Below are positions 55,269-55,502 of a stretch of DNA of 55,502 bases, piece by piece (positions within the stretch are counted from its first letter, which is position 1; each line of letters starts with the position of its first letter). This DNA is from an uncultured Paraprevotella sp. (GTDB lineage: Bacteria; Bacteroidota; Bacteroidia; Bacteroidales; Bacteroidaceae). The stretch lies in contig CAJUGV010000013.1 of NCBI GenBank assembly GCA_910586505.1, positions 1 through 55,502 of the forward strand, in the 5' to 3' direction. Made by a program: the position numbers and the translations under genes. The notes beneath the pieces were generated by a model. That model was not told where the DNA came from and did no database searches. It was given only the letters and a program-made list of their open reading frames with translations.

Positions 55269-55469
55269 CTATCCTTTATAGCTACGTTTTATTTCGTCAA
55301 TCGACTTGCCGCCGATACCAAAGTTCTCATCCGGCAATTCCTTAATGGTTACGGTGAAGAATTGCGCCGGGATATGGGTTATTTCGGCAGCTGTTGCTGT
55401 CAGCCGCTCAATAAGTTCTTTCTTCTGTTCGGAGGTCAAAGCCCCGCTTTCAACTGAAATGTACGGCAT
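55269..55469 (-). CDS. 4-oxalocrotonate tautomerase family protein
   Basis: 66 residues beginning MPYISVESGALTSEQKKELI. After removal of Met, Pro is residue 1, the catalytic base of the tautomerase superfamily. VTIKELPDENFGIGGKSIDE follows. The size is typical of 4-OT homologues (about 60-70 residues). Its substrate is unknown. It is first in a cluster with the glycosylase-like and DUF6194 genes, 4 bp from the next. Confidence 0.85.
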   Translation of the reverse strand: MPYISVESGALTSEQKKELIERLTATAAEITHIPAQFFTVTIKELPDENFGIGGKSIDEIKRSYKG

Positions 55470-55502
55470 AATATATTATAATTTTAATTTAGACAGAATT
55501 AG

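Noticed and set aside
1..55502. CRISPR array, integrase, transposase or insertion sequence
   Set aside because: No regularly spaced direct repeats, no DDE or tyrosine/serine recombinase motif, and no terminal inverted repeats around a transposase-sized frame were seen.

Overview
The window looks like chromosomal DNA of a gut Bacteroides (Bacteroidales). Three things point there: many start-proximal promoters of the Bacteroides type (-7 box TAnnTTTG, with a TTTG-like -33 box about 19-24 bp upstream), few Shine-Dalgarno sites, and families typical of the group (DUF5020, DUF4293, DUF4270, DUF5063, Wzi-type capsule assembly protein, single-domain glycogen synthase). All identifications come from reading the sequence and remembered family knowledge. 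No database search was run.

Layout. 1-6.6 kb: 3' part of tRNA-Val, DUF5020 beta-barrel candidate, UvrB, a BamD / omega-like RNA polymerase subunit / DUF4293 operon, TtcA-like tRNA thiolase and a DUF486 membrane protein. 6.8-12.6 kb: a fused NfnAB-like flavoprotein, SerS, a small secreted protein beside a structured non-coding stretch, and ribosomal proteins L27 and L21. 12.8-19.4 kb: FtsK, LolA-like and TrxB on the minus strand, diverging from DUF5063, an RNase D-like exonuclease and an RlmI-like methyltransferase. 19.5-27.6 kb: a putative small RNA, then a tight run of nucleoside transporter, DUF151 nuclease, RsmE, a membrane-anchored unknown, an ABC transporter pair and an AmgK kinase fused to a RapZ C-terminal domain. 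27.6-37.9 kb: AraC regulator, lipoprotein thioredoxin, MurU-like nucleotidyltransferase, GuaA, Wzi, a small lipoprotein, GAPDH, MiaA, a diverged lipid kinase and a Crp/Fnr regulator. 38.1-45.5 kb: glycogen/alpha-glucan genes (debranching enzyme, GT4/5 glycosyltransferase, GH57 enzyme; on the other strand a single-domain glycogen synthase and DUF4270).

45.9-49.9 kb is the most unusual segment. It is a compact six-gene operon of two proteins of the dCTP deaminase/dUTPase fold (one apparently lacking deaminase residues and carrying a membrane anchor), a Nudix hydrolase, a small acetyltransferase-like protein, a PAPS-reductase-family protein (IbrA/DUF3440 type) and a ParB/sulfiredoxin-like protein (IbrB type). 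No phage structural, integrase or transposase gene is seen beside it. It reads as a self-contained nucleotide- or nucleic-acid-modifying cassette and is my main candidate for an undescribed system.

50-55.5 kb is an AT-rich accessory stretch: tRNA-Pro, a large secreted multidomain protein with a 57-residue companion peptide gene that is easy to miss, tRNA-Ser with a strong terminator, and a three-gene minus-strand cluster (tautomerase, uracil-DNA-glycosylase-like, DUF6194). A palindromic intergenic repeat family built on GGAAGAAAATTT-like arms recurs at four places in the window.
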